A DNA stretch of 46,548 bases. Source: Candidatus Saccharibacteria bacterium UBA3225 (GTDB taxonomy: Bacteria > Patescibacteriota > Saccharimonadia > Saccharimonadales > Saccharimonadaceae). Positions 7,481 to 16,073 of this stretch are shown here, in pieces. The first letter of the stretch is position 1. The number at the start of each line of letters is the position of its first letter. The position numbers were made by a program, and so were the translations under genes. The notes beneath the pieces are model-generated. The model saw only the letters and a list, made by a program, of their open reading frames with translations, did no database searches and had not been told where the DNA came from. The DNA is taken from positions 861 to 47,408 of the forward strand of contig DEVX01000078.1 in the NCBI GenBank assembly GCA_002363515.1, given 5' to 3'.

Positions 7481-9829
7481 TTATTCTTTACCGAGAGCAG
7501 CTTTTAATTCAGCTTTTTCGGCTTCGCGTTTTACCTTAGTGGCCTGATCGTATTGCCCCACCGACACGTTATGTTTCACGCGGGCGGCTTCTTCGGCCTT
7601 TTTGCCATCATTCCAACGCTCGAGTGAGCCCACTAGGTAACCAGTAATGCGGCGAAGGCGCTCAAAGCCAAACTCGCCATCAGTTTCGCGACGGCCACAA
7701 CTTGGACATACATCGCCTTCAATGATTCCGGAGAAGCCACATACTGGATCGCGGTCGACTGGGTGGTTTACGGAACCATAGCCAATGCCAGCTTCTTTCA
7801 TATGGCGAATAACTGCTTCGAAAGCTTCAATATTGTCTGAAGGATCGCCATCCATCTCGATATAGGTAATATGACCAGCATTGCAAAGATTATGATATGG
7901 AGCTTCAATATCAATCTTATCGAAAGCTGAGATTGGATAATAGACTGGCACATGGAAGGAATTAGTATAGAATTCACGATCAGTCACGCCTTTAATTTTG
8001 CCAAACTCTTTGCGATCCATGCGGGTAAAACGCCCAGCAAGACCTTCGGCCGGGGTAGCAAGAAGCGAGTAATTCAAATGGCGCTTTTTGGTCATTTCGT
8101 CACAGAACTCACGCATATGACCCACGATGTCTAGGCCTATTTCCTGAGCTTCGGCGCTTTCGCCGTGATGCTTACCAATCATTGCAACCAATGTTTCGGC
8201 TAGCCCTATGAAGCCGATGGATAAAGTACCGTGCTTAATAACGTCGCGAAGCCTATCGTTTGGCTTGAGTTTGTCGCTACCAACCCAGTTACCCTGCCCC
8301 ATTAGGAATGGGAAATTTTTAACCTTTTGATTGCCCTGGAATTCGAAGCGTTGGTAAAGCTGATCGGCGCAGAGTTGAAGTTTTTCGTCTAGCTCTTTGT
8401 AGAAACCGTCCCAATCTGCCTCTTTGCGCTCGCCTAGGCAAATGCCATGCTTGATGCCAATACGCACGAGATTTATCGATGTAAAGGAAAGGTTGCCGCG
8501 ACCAGAAACGTGGCCATCAGTTTCAGGGAAGCAAGAGCCAATTACACGCGTGCGGCAGCCCATAGTAGCAATCTCGGTATCCGGATCACCTGGCTTGTAA
8601 TACTGGAGATTAAATGGCGCGTCAATGAAGGTAAAGTTCGGGAAGAGACGCTTGGCGGAGACTTCCATCGCACGCTTGAAGAGATCGTAATTTGGGTCCT
8701 CTGGGTTATAGTTAACGCCTTCCTTTACTTTGAAGATAGAAATTGGGAAAATTGGCGTTTCATGATGGCCGAGACCATTCATAGTGGCTTCTAGTAGCAT
8801 CTTGGAAACTAGGCGACCTTCTGGGCTAGTGTCGGTGCCGAAATTAATTGAAGTAAATGGAACCTGCGCACCGGCGCGACTATGCATAGTGTTAAGATTG
8901 TGAACGAAGCCCTCCATGGCTTGCAGAGTTTGGTGCTCGGTATCTTTGTGGGCATCTTCGATGACTTTTTCTGGGACTTTAAGCTTTTTGAGTTTCTTGT
9001 CGTCGCCAAGGGTGATGGTATCTTTAATCTCAATGTTTAAGTTCTTGCCGGTGAAATCGTTGTATTTTTCAAGGTTAGCTTTGAGACTTTTGCGAAACGT
9101 CTTATTGACACTTGGCGCCAAAGCGTAGTCGAAGTTCGGAATTGACTGTCCGCCGTGCTGCTCGTTCTGGTTCGCTTGAAGAATGATTGCGGCTAATGCA
9201 GCGGCTGTACCGATCGATTGTGGCGTACGAAGGTAACCATGGCCGGTATTAAAACCGCGTTCAAAGAACTTTAGAGGGTCAGTCTGGCAGCAAGTCAATG
9301 TTCCGGTTGCCATAAAATCCAGATCATGAATATGGATATCGCCATTGTCATGAGCGGCAGCAAATTCTGGTTTCAGAAGTAGCAACTTTGCATATTCCTT
9401 TGAGCCTTCAGAACCAAAGCGAAGCATTTTGCCCATTGCGCAGTCGCCATCAATATTACCATTCTCGCGCTTTACGGATGAGTCCTCGGAGGAATCGACA
9501 ACTGAAATAACACCATAAGTCTGCATAAGCTTGCTTTTTGCGGCGCGAATTCTTGTTCGCTCAGCACGATATTCGATATAGGCTTTTGCGGTGCGTTTAA
9601 AGGCCGACTCCATCAATACTCTTTCAACTATATCTTGAATTTGTTCAACTGTCGGAATGCGGCTTTTGATTTCTTCTTGCGCTACGCGAAGAACTTTTTC
9701 GGCAATATTCTGAGCACGATCATGGCCAAATTCGCCAGTGGCACTGCCCGCTTTTGCGATTGCTTCTGTAATTTTTTCTGGTTTGAAAGCGGTTACCTTT
9801 CCGTCGCGCTTTCGGATTGATTTGAACAT
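7481..9829 (-). CDS. nrdD: Anaerobic (class III) ribonucleoside-triphosphate reductase
   Basis: A 782-residue enzyme that reduces ribonucleoside triphosphates to deoxy forms without oxygen, using a glycyl radical made by NrdG. In order: an N-terminal ATP-cone (about 1-95, beginning MFKSIRKRDGKVTAFKPEKI), the large catalytic barrel (for example MGCRTRVIGSCFPETDG and FIGLAETLVAMIG), a C-terminal zinc site (DPVCGFSG and DVCPSCGRRE) and the radical loop RITGYLVGSLERWNDGKKAE with the radical Gly near residue 730. All main parts are present and the length is normal. GGAGG stands about 6 nt before the ATG. Upstream lie NrdR-type operator pairs. It is the only ribonucleotide reductase seen here. Confidence 0.98.
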   Translation of the reverse strand: MFKSIRKRDGKVTAFKPEKITEAIAKAGSATGEFGHDRAQNIAEKVLRVAQEEIKSRIPTVEQIQDIVERVLMESAFKRTAKAYIEYRAERTRIRAAKSKLMQTYGVISVVDSSEDSSVKRENGNIDGDCAMGKMLRFGSEGSKEYAKLLLLKPEFAAAHDNGDIHIHDLDFMATGTLTCCQTDPLKFFERGFNTGHGYLRTPQSIGTAAALAAIILQANQNEQHGGQSIPNFDYALAPSVNKTFRKSLKANLEKYNDFTGKNLNIEIKDTITLGDDKKLKKLKVPEKVIEDAHKDTEHQTLQAMEGFVHNLNTMHSRAGAQVPFTSINFGTDTSPEGRLVSKMLLEATMNGLGHHETPIFPISIFKVKEGVNYNPEDPNYDLFKRAMEVSAKRLFPNFTFIDAPFNLQYYKPGDPDTEIATMGCRTRVIGSCFPETDGHVSGRGNLSFTSINLVRIGIKHGICLGERKEADWDGFYKELDEKLQLCADQLYQRFEFQGNQKVKNFPFLMGQGNWVGSDKLKPNDRLRDVIKHGTLSIGFIGLAETLVAMIGKHHGESAEAQEIGLDIVGHMREFCDEMTKKRHLNYSLLATPAEGLAGRFTRMDRKEFGKIKGVTDREFYTNSFHVPVYYPISAFDKIDIEAPYHNLCNAGHITYIEMDGDPSDNIEAFEAVIRHMKEAGIGYGSVNHPVDRDPVCGFSGIIEGDVCPSCGRRETDGEFGFERLRRITGYLVGSLERWNDGKKAEEAARVKHNVSVGQYDQATKVKREAEKAELKAALGKE

Positions 9830-9877
9830 TTTTACCTCCGTAGTTCTGAATCAATTGTGAATTTTGTCTGTCCCGAA

Positions 9878-9926
9878 ACACCATATTTAGCGTTTGTTGA
9901 GATAATGGTAACGCTATATGTAGCGT
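9878..9926. promoter_or_regulatory. NrdR-box pair proximal to nrdD
   Basis: Two sites match the 16-bp NrdR consensus acaCwAtATaTwGtgt: ACACCATATTTAGCGT at 9878-9893 and ACGCTATATGTAGCGT at 9911-9926. Their starts are 33 bp apart, about three helical turns, the usual phasing of paired NrdR boxes. They lie 49-97 bp upstream of the nrdD ATG. No nrdR gene is in the window. Repression of nrdDG when dNTP pools are full is the expected role. Confidence 0.8.
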
Positions 9927-9985
9927 TTTTGCAATAGAAAATGTAAATAATACAACGCTAACAGATTCAGTTTTTTGCCGCCTAC

Positions 9986-10034
9986 ACGCTATATGTAGTG
10001 TTTCACGAGCAGAATGGGACGCTATTTTTGGTTA
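9986..10034. promoter_or_regulatory. Second NrdR-box pair, proximal to the murA-like gene
   Basis: ACGCTATATGTAGTGT at 9986-10001 is a strong NrdR-type site. A degraded partner, ACGCTATTTTTGGTTA at 10019-10034, lies exactly 33 bp further on, repeating the phasing of the first pair; the two pairs are offset by 108 bp. The first half is well supported, the weak partner less so. The rest of the intergenic stretch 9830-10103 holds the promoter at 10089 and nothing else recognised. Confidence 0.65.
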
Positions 10035-10088
10035 TTTTTACAACATTCTGCTAATAAGAACGGGAATATACCGCTATTATGCGTCCCG

Positions 10089-10097
10089 TGATATACT
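10089..10097 (+). promoter_or_regulatory. Extended -10 promoter giving a leaderless mRNA for the XRE-MurA gene
   Basis: TGA then TATACT, followed by exactly 6 nt and the ATG at 10104. The usual start site distance would place the first transcribed base on the A of the ATG. No ribosome site is present, consistent with a leaderless message. Confidence 0.6.
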
Positions 10098-10103
10098 ATC
10101 TGT

Positions 10104-11645
10104 ATGAAAAGGCAAGCTGACTACATGGTTGAGATAGGAGCAATTATCGCAACTGCTCGTACCCGCCAAAATATGACTCAGGCTGAATTGGCCGAGAAAA
10201 TCGGAACAAGCCAGTCTGCAATTAATAGAATTGAGCATGGAAAACAGAACGCCTCGCTTGAAATAATTAGTAAAATTAGCCATGCTCTGCGCACGCAAAT
10301 CGTTACCGTCAACGACACTGCTTCGAAGAGCTATCAAATAAAAGGCGGCAAGGAGTTGCATGGTTCAATCGAGATAAACACATCCAAGAATGCCGCCGTG
10401 GGGTTGCTCTGTGCAGCGCTTTTGAATGAGCAGAAGACAACCCTAGTTCATTTAGCTCACATCGAGGAGGTTTATCGTATCATAGAGGTGCTCGAGTCGA
10501 TCGGGGTGCGAACGGAATGGATTAACAATGGGCGCGACTTGGAGATAATTCCGCCCAAAAAGCTTGACCTAGGAAACCTTGACATAGAAGCCGCACGACG
10601 CACTCGTACTGTGATTATGTTTATGGGGCCGCTATTGCACCGTTTTAAGGAATTTCGCTTGCCATACGCTGGGGGTTGTTCTCTTGGTTCTAGAACCGTT
10701 GAGCCACATTTGCATGCTTTAAAGAATTTTGGGCTAGACGTTGACGCTAAAGTTAATCCAGGATTTTACGAAGCTACTGTTCGCAACATAAAAATTGAAG
10801 ACAAGAAAATCGTACTCACAGAGCGCGGCGATACGGTTACCGAAAACGCCGTCATGGCGGCGGCATTATATCCAGGCAAAACCACTATTGTAGGAGCTAG
10901 CCCAAACTATATGGTCCAGGACGTATGTTTCTTCCTGCAAAAGTTGGGCATACAAATTGACGGTGTCGGCACAACGAACCTTACAATACACGGCGTAAAG
11001 AAAATTAGTAAACAAATAGAATATGCGCCTGGCGAAGATCCAATCGAAGCGATGAGTTTCATTGCGGCGGGAATCGCAACTAAGTCTGAAATAGAGATTA
11101 AGCGAGTGCCAATTGAGTTCCTAGAGATTGAATTGGAAGTATTGCGTAGCATGGGCCAGAAAATGCGTATTAGTGATGAATACTTGGCCGAAAATGGAAG
11201 GACGCGCCTAGTCGACATAAAGCTAAAGAAGTCCAACCTTAAAGCGCCAATAGACAAAATTCACCCAATGCCCTTCCCGGGCTTGAATATTGATAGCTTG
11301 CCATTTTTCTCTTTAATTGCCGCAACGGCAGAAGGCAGAACATTAATACATGACTGGGTGTTCGAAAATCGCGCGATTTATTCGACAGAATTATCTAACC
11401 TAAATGCAAAAGTTGAGCTTTTAGACGCACATCGTATCTTTGTGAATGGTCCAACCAATTGGCGCCCTGCAGAAATGATGGCTCCGCCAGCACTTCGCCC
11501 TGCAGTAGTAATTATGTTAGCAATGCTTGCTGCACCTGGCACTTCAATTTTGCGCAATGTGTATTCAATTGCGCGTGGCTATGAGGATTTCGCAAATCGT
11601 TTGCGCAAGTTGGGCGCAAATATAGAGCCGCTGTCTGACATCTAG
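10104..11645 (+). CDS. XRE helix-turn-helix domain fused to UDP-N-acetylglucosamine 1-carboxyvinyltransferase (MurA family)
   Basis: 513 residues against about 420 for ordinary MurA. Residues 1-65 form an XRE/Cro-type helix-turn-helix (MTQAELAEKIGTSQSAINRIEHGKQ). From about residue 77 the rest is a MurA-type enolpyruvyl transferase, which adds enolpyruvate from PEP to UDP-GlcNAc, the first committed peptidoglycan step. Expected active-site residues are visible: Lys95-Asn96 (TSKNAA), Cys192 in the AGGCSLGSR loop (equivalent of E. coli Cys115), Arg197, an Asp in PGLNIDSLPFF, and Arg in PALRPAVV. The two parts are in one uninterrupted frame, so this is a real fusion. The gene stands alone between nrdDG and gatC. 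The DNA-binding half may sense enzyme state or regulate wall genes; that is inference. Confidence 0.93.
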   Translation: MKRQADYMVEIGAIIATARTRQNMTQAELAEKIGTSQSAINRIEHGKQNASLEIISKISHALRTQIVTVNDTASKSYQIKGGKELHGSIEINTSKNAAVGLLCAALLNEQKTTLVHLAHIEEVYRIIEVLESIGVRTEWINNGRDLEIIPPKKLDLGNLDIEAARRTRTVIMFMGPLLHRFKEFRLPYAGGCSLGSRTVEPHLHALKNFGLDVDAKVNPGFYEATVRNIKIEDKKIVLTERGDTVTENAVMAAALYPGKTTIVGASPNYMVQDVCFFLQKLGIQIDGVGTTNLTIHGVKKISKQIEYAPGEDPIEAMSFIAAGIATKSEIEIKRVPIEFLEIELEVLRSMGQKMRISDEYLAENGRTRLVDIKLKKSNLKAPIDKIHPMPFPGLNIDSLPFFSLIAATAEGRTLIHDWVFENRAIYSTELSNLNAKVELLDAHRIFVNGPTNWRPAEMMAPPALRPAVVIMLAMLAAPGTSILRNVYSIARGYEDFANRLRKLGANIEPLSDI

Positions 11646-11665
11646 TTTGTTAGTTCTCTGTTATC

Positions 11666-11674
11666 TGTTATAAT
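11666..11674 (+). promoter_or_regulatory. Extended -10 promoter, leaderless start of the gatCAB operon
   Basis: TGT followed by consensus TATAAT, then 6 nt and the gatC ATG at 11681. A TTGTTA at 11647-11652 could serve as -35 with 16-nt spacing. The predicted first base is the A of ATG. Confidence 0.7.
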
Positions 11675-11680
11675 TACCGT

Positions 11681-11968
11681 ATGGCTATTACTAGAAAAGA
11701 TGTCTTGCATTTGGCAGAATTGTCAAATCTGCGTCTAAGCGAAGATCAGATTGAGCCACTAATAAAAGATCTCGACAATATCGTCGGTTATATTTCCCAG
11801 CTCGACGAGTTGGATACCGATGGCGTCGAGCCTACTTATCAGTGTTTCGACATGCAGAATGTTTGGCGCGAAGACGTAATTGAAGAATTTGAGGCAAGTC
11901 GCGAAGACTTGCTAAACCTTACGGTCGAAAGTGAAGATCATCAGATAAAGGTGCCGAAAGTATTATGA
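11681..11968 (+). CDS. gatC: Asp-tRNA(Asn)/Glu-tRNA(Gln) amidotransferase subunit C
   Basis: A 95-residue small subunit that stabilises the GatA-GatB complex converting misacylated Glu-tRNA(Gln) or Asp-tRNA(Asn) to the amide form. The family signature is clear: HLAELSNLRLSEDQIEPL, ILDNIVGYISQLDELDTDGVEPTY-type segment and the C-terminal REDLL. Length is typical. It leads a tight operon (gatC, gatA, a membrane protein, gatB, galU and two small genes) and overlaps gatA by ATGA. No Shine-Dalgarno site precedes its ATG, which lies 6 nt after a perfect -10, so it should be translated leaderless. Confidence 0.96.
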   Translation: MAITRKDVLHLAELSNLRLSEDQIEPLIKDLDNIVGYISQLDELDTDGVEPTYQCFDMQNVWREDVIEEFEASREDLLNLTVESEDHQIKVPKVL

Positions 11969-13353
11969 TTATTGCAGACAAAAATACTAAAGCCGTAGAC
12001 TTAGTCCGCGCGGCGCTTGATAAAGCAAAAGAATACGAGGACTATCATTGCTTCATTTCAATGAACGAAGCGCGTGCACTAGACCGCGCACGCGAAATCG
12101 ACGAAAGAATCGCAAAAGGCGAGAAAGTCGGTCGTTTAGCGGGAGTCCCGTACGCAATTAAGGACAACTACTTAAGTCCAGAAGGCGTCACAACGGCCGC
12201 TTCGCGTATGCTCGATAATTTCCCTTCACCAATCACCGCGACTGCGGTTGCAAAGCTTGAGGCAGAAGGCGCAATCATGATTGGTCGCGCCAACCTTGAT
12301 TCCTACGCACATGGCTCTAGCACAGAGAACTCATATTTTGGACCAACACTTAATGCTCACGACAAGGAGCGCGTCGCTGGAGGGTCTAGTGGCGGATCAG
12401 CGGCGGCGGTCGCTTTAGGCATCGTCCCCTTCGCACTAGGGTCAGATACTGGCGGATCAATTCGCCAGCCAGCTAGCTATAACGGTGTTTGGGGCATGAA
12501 ACCAACCTATGGAACCGTAAGCCGCTACGGCGTGGTCGCAATGGCCTCGTCGCTCGACACAATGGGATGTATCGCAAATAATGCCGAAGATGTTGATCTC
12601 ATTATGGGTATTATTGCTGGCAAAGATCCAAAAGATTCCACTACTCTAGACGATTTTTGGAATCGCGACCTCGATGACGCAAAACCAAAGAAGAAAAAGA
12701 TTGGTATTATTAAGGATTTCTTAAAAGATGGCGTTGATCCAGAAGTTAGCGAAACTGTCTTGAACTATGCCAATAAAATGAAAAAAGCCGGTTACGAAGT
12801 CGAAGAAATCAGTATGCCTATTATGAAATATGGCCTAGCGATTTATTACATTATTCAACCGGCCGAGGTAGCGTCAAACCTAAGTCGCTATGACGGTATT
12901 CGCTACGGACATCGCGCCGCTGAAATAACTGATTTGGATAGTATTTATGGCAAAACGCGTGACGAAGGTTTTATGCCAGAAAATAAACGTCGCATTATGA
13001 TCGGGAACTTCGTACTCAGCTCTGGCTTCTTTGATGCTTATTATTTGAAGGCACAAAAAGCGCGTACATTGTTAATTAATGCATATAATGAAGCATTCGA
13101 AAAATATGATGCCCTTCTCTGTGCGGTAGCACCAGCTCCAGCATTCAAGCTTGGCGAAAAAACCGATGACCCACTACAGATGTATATGGAAGATATGATG
13201 AGCGTCTTGGCAAACCTCGCAGGATTACCAGCTATAGCAATACCGGCAGGCGAGTCGAAGTCCGGCTTACCTATTGGCGTGCAATTAATCGGCCCGCGCA
13301 AAAGCGACCAAGTTCTACTTAATATCGCTAAAAGCGTAGAGGAGAATGCTTAA
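11965..13353 (+). CDS. gatA: Asp-tRNA(Asn)/Glu-tRNA(Gln) amidotransferase subunit A
   Basis: A 462-residue amidase-signature enzyme that releases ammonia from glutamine and passes it to GatB. The Ser-cisSer-Lys machinery is visible: Lys in [10 protein letters not shown] (near 68), the glycine/serine-rich block [14 protein letters not shown] and [12 protein letters not shown] with the nucleophilic Ser. Family landmarks [22 protein letters not shown] and [11 protein letters not shown] are present. Length is slightly short but complete. Start ATG overlaps the gatC stop; its TAA overlaps the next ATG (TAATG), indicating translational coupling through the operon. Confidence 0.98.
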   Translation: MIIADKNTKAVDLVRAALDKAKEYEDYHCFISMNEARALDRAREIDERIAKGEKVGRLAGVPYAIKDNYLSPEGVTTAASRMLDNFPSPITATAVAKLEAEGAIMIGRANLDSYAHGSSTENSYFGPTLNAHDKERVAGGSSGGSAAAVALGIVPFALGSDTGGSIRQPASYNGVWGMKPTYGTVSRYGVVAMASSLDTMGCIANNAEDVDLIMGIIAGKDPKDSTTLDDFWNRDLDDAKPKKKKIGIIKDFLKDGVDPEVSETVLNYANKMKKAGYEVEEISMPIMKYGLAIYYIIQPAEVASNLSRYDGIRYGHRAAEITDLDSIYGKTRDEGFMPENKRRIMIGNFVLSSGFFDAYYLKAQKARTLLINAYNEAFEKYDALLCAVAPAPAFKLGEKTDDPLQMYMEDMMSVLANLAGLPAIAIPAGESKSGLPIGVQLIGPRKSDQVLLNIAKSVEENA

Positions 13354-13778
13354 TGAACGATGGCTCGCCGATAGTATTTTTAGTAGCCGTATTGGTTGTT
13401 GGTTTTCTGCTTTTTCTTGCGATATCGATGACCAAAAAAAGGGCACATGCTTTTGATAAGGAAAATTATCAGATTGATTTGATGCGAATAGAAAACTCTC
13501 TGCAGCAAGGCAATGATGCAACTTATGCAATGGCAATTATCGAAGGCGACAAGTTGCTCGACAAGGCGCTCTGCGAGATGGGTGTACAGGGGCGCACGAT
13601 GGGAGATCGTCTGAAAAAAATAGGAAAAGAGAGATTGACTCAGTTAAACGCAGTTTGGCATGCGCATAAGTTGCGTAACCAAATTGCGCACGAAAGTGAT
13701 TTTCATCCTGAGTATCGCCAAGCGCAGCACGCCCTAGCGACCTACCGACAGGCTTTAAAAGATTTGGGAGCAATATAA
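13353..13778 (+). CDS. Membrane-anchored HEPN-like protein encoded between gatA and gatB
   Basis: A 141-residue protein of uncertain function. One N-terminal membrane helix (about 7-25) is followed by a helical cytoplasmic domain. Residues 108-113 read RNQIAH, which fits the R-N-x3-H (RX4-6H) signature of HEPN domains, many of which are RNases. The preceding IIEGDKLLDKAL and GDRLKKIG helices fit a HEPN-like or DUF4145-like fold. It is translationally coupled to gatA (TAATG) and its stop touches the gatB ATG, so expression is tied to the amidotransferase. A role in tRNA metabolism is suggested only by context. The motif is short, so the HEPN call is tentative; the gene itself is certain. Confidence 0.8.
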   Translation: MNDGSPIVFLVAVLVVGFLLFLAISMTKKRAHAFDKENYQIDLMRIENSLQQGNDATYAMAIIEGDKLLDKALCEMGVQGRTMGDRLKKIGKERLTQLNAVWHAHKLRNQIAHESDFHPEYRQAQHALATYRQALKDLGAI

Positions 13779-15206
13779 ATGAGCAAGAGTGATTACAAAA
13801 TGACAATTGGTATTGAGTGCCACGTACAGCTCAATACCAAAACAAAATTATTCAGCGCCGTAGACAACGATGCCGTAGACAAAGAGCCGAACGCTTGCGT
13901 AAGTCCAATCGATTATGCTTTACCAGGCATGCTGCCAGTATTAAATAAGGCAGCCGTCGAGAAGGCCGTACGCGCTGGCCTGGCGATGAATTGCAAGATT
14001 AACCTTGTCAGCCGTTTTGATCGGAAACATTATTACTACCCCGACCTACCAAAAGGCTATCAGATTTCACAGATGTACCAACCTATAATCGGCGCTGGTG
14101 AAATCCATTTGCCGGACGGGTCAACCGTGAAAATTGAGCATGCGCATATGGAAGAAGACGCTGGAAAGCTAACGCACTTTGATAGCTATTCGCTCGTTGA
14201 CTTAAACCGCGCCGGTACGCCACTAATCGAAATTGTATCCATGCCAGATATCCACTCCGCAGCACAGGCCCGTGCTTATTGTGAAGAACTACACCGCTTA
14301 ATGATGTATGCCGAGGTGACGAACGGCGATTTATATCAGGGCAATATGCGTTTTGATGTAAATATTTCCTGCTCCAAAACAGATAAGCTAGGTACGCGCG
14401 CAGAGATTAAAAACCTCAACTCTTTCCGTAGTGTCGAACATGCGATTGAGTATGAATTCGAACGTCAAACTAAGATATTAGATAAGGGCGAAAAAGTAAT
14501 TCAAGAGACGCGCGGCTGGAGCGATGCAACTGGGAAAACTACTTCGCAGCGCAGCAAAGAGGAGGCTCAAGATTATCGTTATATGCCTGAACCAGACGTC
14601 CCGCCAATTGTCCTAGAACAGAGTTACGTCGATAAAGTTGAGGCAAACATGCCGATGATGCCAGACGAGTACCGCTCGAAGTTTGGCGTGCTTAATCTTG
14701 ATAATAGCGAACGAGAAGCGATTTTGAATTATCCAATTCTAGCGAAGCGTTTGAATGAAGTGCTAGACAAAGGTGGCGTACAGCTTGCCCCGCGTGTAGC
14801 GCACTGGTTCTCTGGCGTATTGCTTGCGGAAGAAAACCTCGATAAGGATTTCGCGCTTGCAACCGCTAACGAATTGACCGAGTTGTCCGAGATGGTCGAG
14901 AAAAAAGAGCTTTCGTCAACTGGCGCAAAATCCATATTGATGGAGATGTACGATAGAAAGAATACTCAGAAAACCCCACATCAACTTGCGAAAGAAATGA
15001 ATCTATTGCAGGAAAACGACGAAGATGCGCTGGGGGCAATCATTGATGAAGTATTGACTGCGCCAGAATGCGCCAAGGCAGCCGAGGATGTTCGCAATGG
15101 CGAAATGAAAGCAATCGGATTCCTAGTTGGGCAAGTAATGAAGAAATCGAAAGGAAAAGCCAACCCAGCTACCGTTAACGAATTAATTAAAAAGAAATTG
15201 TCATAG
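13779..15206 (+). CDS. gatB: Asp-tRNA(Asn)/Glu-tRNA(Gln) amidotransferase subunit B
   Basis: A 475-residue subunit that activates the misacylated tRNA and amidates it with ammonia from GatA. Family features: the opening MTIGIECHVQLNTKTKLFS, the block KHYYYPDLPKGYQISQ, the metal-site region IKIEHAHMEEDAGKL-like, EIVSMPDI, and YRYMPEPDVPP. The C-terminal YqeY-like tail (about 330-475), which binds tRNA, is present. Length is normal. Its ATG directly follows the stop of the membrane protein, with GGAGC as ribosome site. galU follows after 21 nt with its own AAAGGA. Confidence 0.98.
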   Translation: MSKSDYKMTIGIECHVQLNTKTKLFSAVDNDAVDKEPNACVSPIDYALPGMLPVLNKAAVEKAVRAGLAMNCKINLVSRFDRKHYYYPDLPKGYQISQMYQPIIGAGEIHLPDGSTVKIEHAHMEEDAGKLTHFDSYSLVDLNRAGTPLIEIVSMPDIHSAAQARAYCEELHRLMMYAEVTNGDLYQGNMRFDVNISCSKTDKLGTRAEIKNLNSFRSVEHAIEYEFERQTKILDKGEKVIQETRGWSDATGKTTSQRSKEEAQDYRYMPEPDVPPIVLEQSYVDKVEANMPMMPDEYRSKFGVLNLDNSEREAILNYPILAKRLNEVLDKGGVQLAPRVAHWFSGVLLAEENLDKDFALATANELTELSEMVEKKELSSTGAKSILMEMYDRKNTQKTPHQLAKEMNLLQENDEDALGAIIDEVLTAPECAKAAEDVRNGEMKAIGFLVGQVMKKSKGKANPATVNELIKKKLS

Positions 15207-15227
15207 AACCAGAAAGGAATAACTAAA

Positions 15228-16070
15228 ATGGCATATAAAACACCAACCAAAGCAGTAATTACCGATGCGGGTTTTGCGAGCCGCTTTTTACCAATTACTA
15301 AGACTATTCCAAAAGCAATGATTCCACTTGGCCCAAAGCCTATCATGCAATATGTCGTTGAAGAGTGTGTTGCGGGCGGAATTAAAGATATTATCATTGT
15401 GGCAACACATGAGGGTAAACCGATTTACGAAGATTACTTCACAAACCCTTGCGAAAAAATTTATAAGCAACTTGAATCGCAGAACAAGCTTGACCGTTTC
15501 GAGTCTGTGCGCGAAGTGCTTTCTATTGCGAATATCACAGTTATCGAACAGGATCCAAGTTTCCCTTACGGTAACGGATCGCCAATTGCCTCCGCAAAAC
15601 CATACCTGAACGACGATGAAGCCTTCTTGGCGCTATATAGTGACGATCTTATTTTCGGCAAGGGCGATGTAGAGACATTGGTTGAAGCATATAAAAAGAA
15701 TCCGGAAGCAAAAGCAATTATCGCGGCTCAGGAAATGCCAGAGGAAGTTTGGTGCAAATACGGTATGATTGCCATGAAAAACAAGAAGAAGCAGACTCTT
15801 AGCCACATTGTCGAAAAGCCAGCTACGCCAGACCTCTCACCTTCAAACCTAACTTCATATGGTCGCTACCTGTTGACTCCTGAAGTTTTCGCACATTTAG
15901 TGCCGAAGAATACTGGGCTAGACGATGAGCTTTGGACCGTCGACGCCATTACTAAGCTTGCCAAATCTGGCGATGTACTAGTCGTAAAGAGCAAGGGTAA
16001 ATGGCTCACAACCGGCGACCCAAAGAACTACTACAAAGCTTACGAAGAATTTAATAAAATGGAGATATAA
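15228..16070 (+). CDS. galU: UTP-glucose-1-phosphate uridylyltransferase (variant P-loop-like motif)
   Basis: A 280-residue nucleotidyltransferase expected to make UDP-glucose from UTP and glucose-1-phosphate for surface glycans. Family landmarks: LPITKTIPKAMIPLGPKPIMQYVVEE, the QDPSFPYGNGSPIASAKP block (usually QxxPxGLGHAV), LALYSDDLIF (usually LPDD) and VEKPATPDLSPSNLTSYGRYLLTPEVF. The nucleotide-binding loop, commonly AGLGTR, reads AGFASR (14-19), and the QxxPxGLGHAV block is also altered, so substrate or kinetics may differ from standard GalU. It follows gatB by 21 nt and precedes the next gene by 3 nt. Function within the sugar-1-phosphate nucleotidyltransferases is likely but the exact sugar is less certain. 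Confidence 0.87.
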   Translation: MAYKTPTKAVITDAGFASRFLPITKTIPKAMIPLGPKPIMQYVVEECVAGGIKDIIIVATHEGKPIYEDYFTNPCEKIYKQLESQNKLDRFESVREVLSIANITVIEQDPSFPYGNGSPIASAKPYLNDDEAFLALYSDDLIFGKGDVETLVEAYKKNPEAKAIIAAQEMPEEVWCKYGMIAMKNKKKQTLSHIVEKPATPDLSPSNLTSYGRYLLTPEVFAHLVPKNTGLDDELWTVDAITKLAKSGDVLVVKSKGKWLTTGDPKNYYKAYEEFNKMEI

Positions 16071-16073
16071 ACT

